Positions 5,224 to 5,829 of a stretch of DNA of 5,829 bases are shown in pieces. Origin of the DNA: Alphaproteobacteria bacterium (GTDB taxonomy: Bacteria; Pseudomonadota; Alphaproteobacteria; UBA8366); contig JAOTYV010000292.1 in NCBI GenBank assembly GCA_029861675.1, forward strand, positions 1-5,829. Reading direction: 5' to 3'. Positions within the stretch are counted from its first letter, which is position 1; each line of letters begins with the position of its first letter. The position numbers and the translations under genes were made by a program. The notes beneath the pieces were generated by a model, which did no database searches, was not told the origin of the DNA, and saw only the letters and a program-made list of their open reading frames with translations.

Positions 5224-5299
5224 GCCGCCTTAGCTCAGTTGGTAGAGCATCGCATTCGTAATGCGGGGGTCGCGTGTTCGAGTCACGCAGGCGGCACCA
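5224..5299 (+). tRNA. tRNA-Thr(CGT)
   Basis: A complete 76-nt cloverleaf with encoded CCA. The acceptor stem GCCGCCT pairs with AGGCGGC; the D-arm is GCTC-AGTTGGTA-GAGC; the anticodon stem TCGCA/TGCGG (one T-G pair) closes the loop TTCGTAA with anticodon CGT at 5257-5259, reading ACG; the variable region is GGGTC; the T-arm is GCGTG-TTCGAGT-CACGC; the discriminator is A73 followed by CCA at 5297-5299. No mismatches are seen, so it should be functional. Its first 39-42 bases are repeated twice upstream, so by the integration model its 5' half came from a mobile element. It has no strong promoter of its own close by and is probably read from the promoter at 4906-4934. Confidence 0.97.
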
Positions 5300-5318
5300 T
5301 CCTTCTAAACCGGACAAA

Positions 5319-5829
5319 ATGCTCCTGACGCGATTTATCGCATCGATCCTTCTCTCTATTTTCGCCGGCACTGTTGTTGCGCAGGCAGGAATCCCCTTCG
5401 ACACGTTTGTTGTCGGACTGAGGCCCGTTTGCGCGACGTCGCCGTCTCCGGATTGCGCAAGCGCCATCGGCTCTTTCCTGGATTCCAACGCGAATGGGGG
5501 TGTCGAAATTGCGGAGGTTAAGCGCGCGCGCGACCGAGCCAAGCGCTCGGTTCGGAACAATAACTCGTCCCTCAACTCGATCGAGAGGAGCATGATAAGC
5601 GTGGCGCTGATGGTTTTTCAGCACGCGGGCATACGGAAGGTGTTCGCTAATTTCGACACCGACGCCGACGGTAGCCTGAGCCAAAGTGAACTATTCGCCG
5701 ATTTCCGCCTCGATCAGAGGCCATTTAAGGATGTGATTGCGGACCCCAAAGGCGTTGACTGGAAGAGTTTCGCCGCGCGCTTCGGCAAGGTTGGGTTTCT
5801 GATAACGGATTTGCTTCCACCCTCACATC
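5319..5829 (+). CDS. Secreted EF-hand (calcium-binding) protein, C-terminus outside the window
   Basis: An open frame of 170 codons that is still open at the window end. Residues 1-23 form a clear Sec signal peptide: MLLTR, a hydrophobic core, and A-Q-A as a plausible signal peptidase site. Two canonical 12-residue EF-hand loops follow: D55-S-N-A-N-G-G-V-E-I-A-E66 and D113-T-D-A-D-G-S-L-S-Q-S-E124, each with acidic or amide ligands at 1, 3 and 5, Gly at 6 and Glu at 12. A weaker third helix-loop (about 142-155) may be degenerate. Cys38 and Cys46 could form a disulphide in the periplasm. A calcium-binding periplasmic or secreted role is inferred; no named family is recognised. The ATG is chosen because the signal peptide begins there; the ribosome site is weak (CCGGAC). 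It starts 19 nt after the tRNA CCA with no terminator or promoter between them, so co-transcription with the tRNA is likely. It is lower in GC (about 55% in its first part) than the hem operon. Confidence 0.8.
   Translation, partial: MLLTRFIASILLSIFAGTVVAQAGIPFDTFVVGLRPVCATSPSPDCASAIGSFLDSNANGGVEIAEVKRARDRAKRSVRNNNSSLNSIERSMISVALMVFQHAGIRKVFANFDTDADGSLSQSELFADFRLDQRPFKDVIADPKGVDWKSFAARFGKVGFLITDLLPPSH

Noticed and set aside
4980..5299. CRISPR-like pattern of three repeats with two spacers of about 81 nt
   Set aside because: The repeat is the 5' half of a tRNA, the spacers are too long for CRISPR, they end in internal motifs, and no cas gene is present.
5201..5593. Minus-strand frame containing CRLRDSNTRPPHYECDALP
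   Set aside because: This peptide is the antisense translation of the tRNA-Thr gene, a frequent false protein in databases; the plus-strand EF-hand gene explains the rest.

Overview
The window is GC-rich DNA (roughly 70% in the coding part) from an alphaproteobacterium, most likely Rhodospirillales-like. The evidence is the gene order (tsaD divergent from hemC, then hemD, a Mic60/mitofilin gene and hemY), the presence of bacterial Mic60, which is characteristic of Alphaproteobacteria, and Rhodospirillales-like protein sequences. This assignment comes from recognition only; no search was run.

Layout. Positions 1-56 hold the first 18 codons of tsaD on the minus strand. A 75-bp divergent intergenic region separates it from a compact plus-strand operon: hemC (132-1064), hemD (start 1072) and hemY (3222-4577). 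Between hemD and hemY lies a Mic60-like membrane protein. Here it is read in the same frame as hemD with no stop codon between them, so the sequence predicts a single 717-residue HemD-Mic60 protein. The operon ends at a strong GC hairpin (4636-4660). HemC and HemD make uroporphyrinogen III from porphobilinogen. HemY is a TPR membrane protein tied to haem synthesis, and Mic60 shapes inner-membrane invaginations, so the operon links tetrapyrrole synthesis to membrane architecture.

From about 4661 the composition changes and no protein gene is evident until 5319. The gap contains an orphan CRP/FNR-type palindrome (4778-4793), an AT-rich phased tract (4799-4818), an inverted repeat (4863-4882) and a good tRNA promoter (4906-4934). 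Next comes the most unusual part of the window. The 5' half of tRNA-Thr(CGT) occurs three times (4980, 5103, 5224) at a spacing of 121-123 bp. The first two copies break off after tRNA nucleotides 42 and 39, in the anticodon arm; only the third is a complete 76-nt tRNA with encoded CCA. Each 81-82-nt AT-richer spacer (about 42% GC) ends with a short motif repeated at exactly 11-bp period just before the next tRNA copy. The motif sequence differs between the two spacers. This looks like two tandem remnants of attachment sites of tRNA-targeting integrative elements that carried the 5' half of the tRNA.

Only 19 nt after the tRNA CCA, a secreted EF-hand protein gene begins (5319) and runs off the window end. 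Its composition is lower in GC than the haem operon, and it may be co-transcribed with the tRNA.
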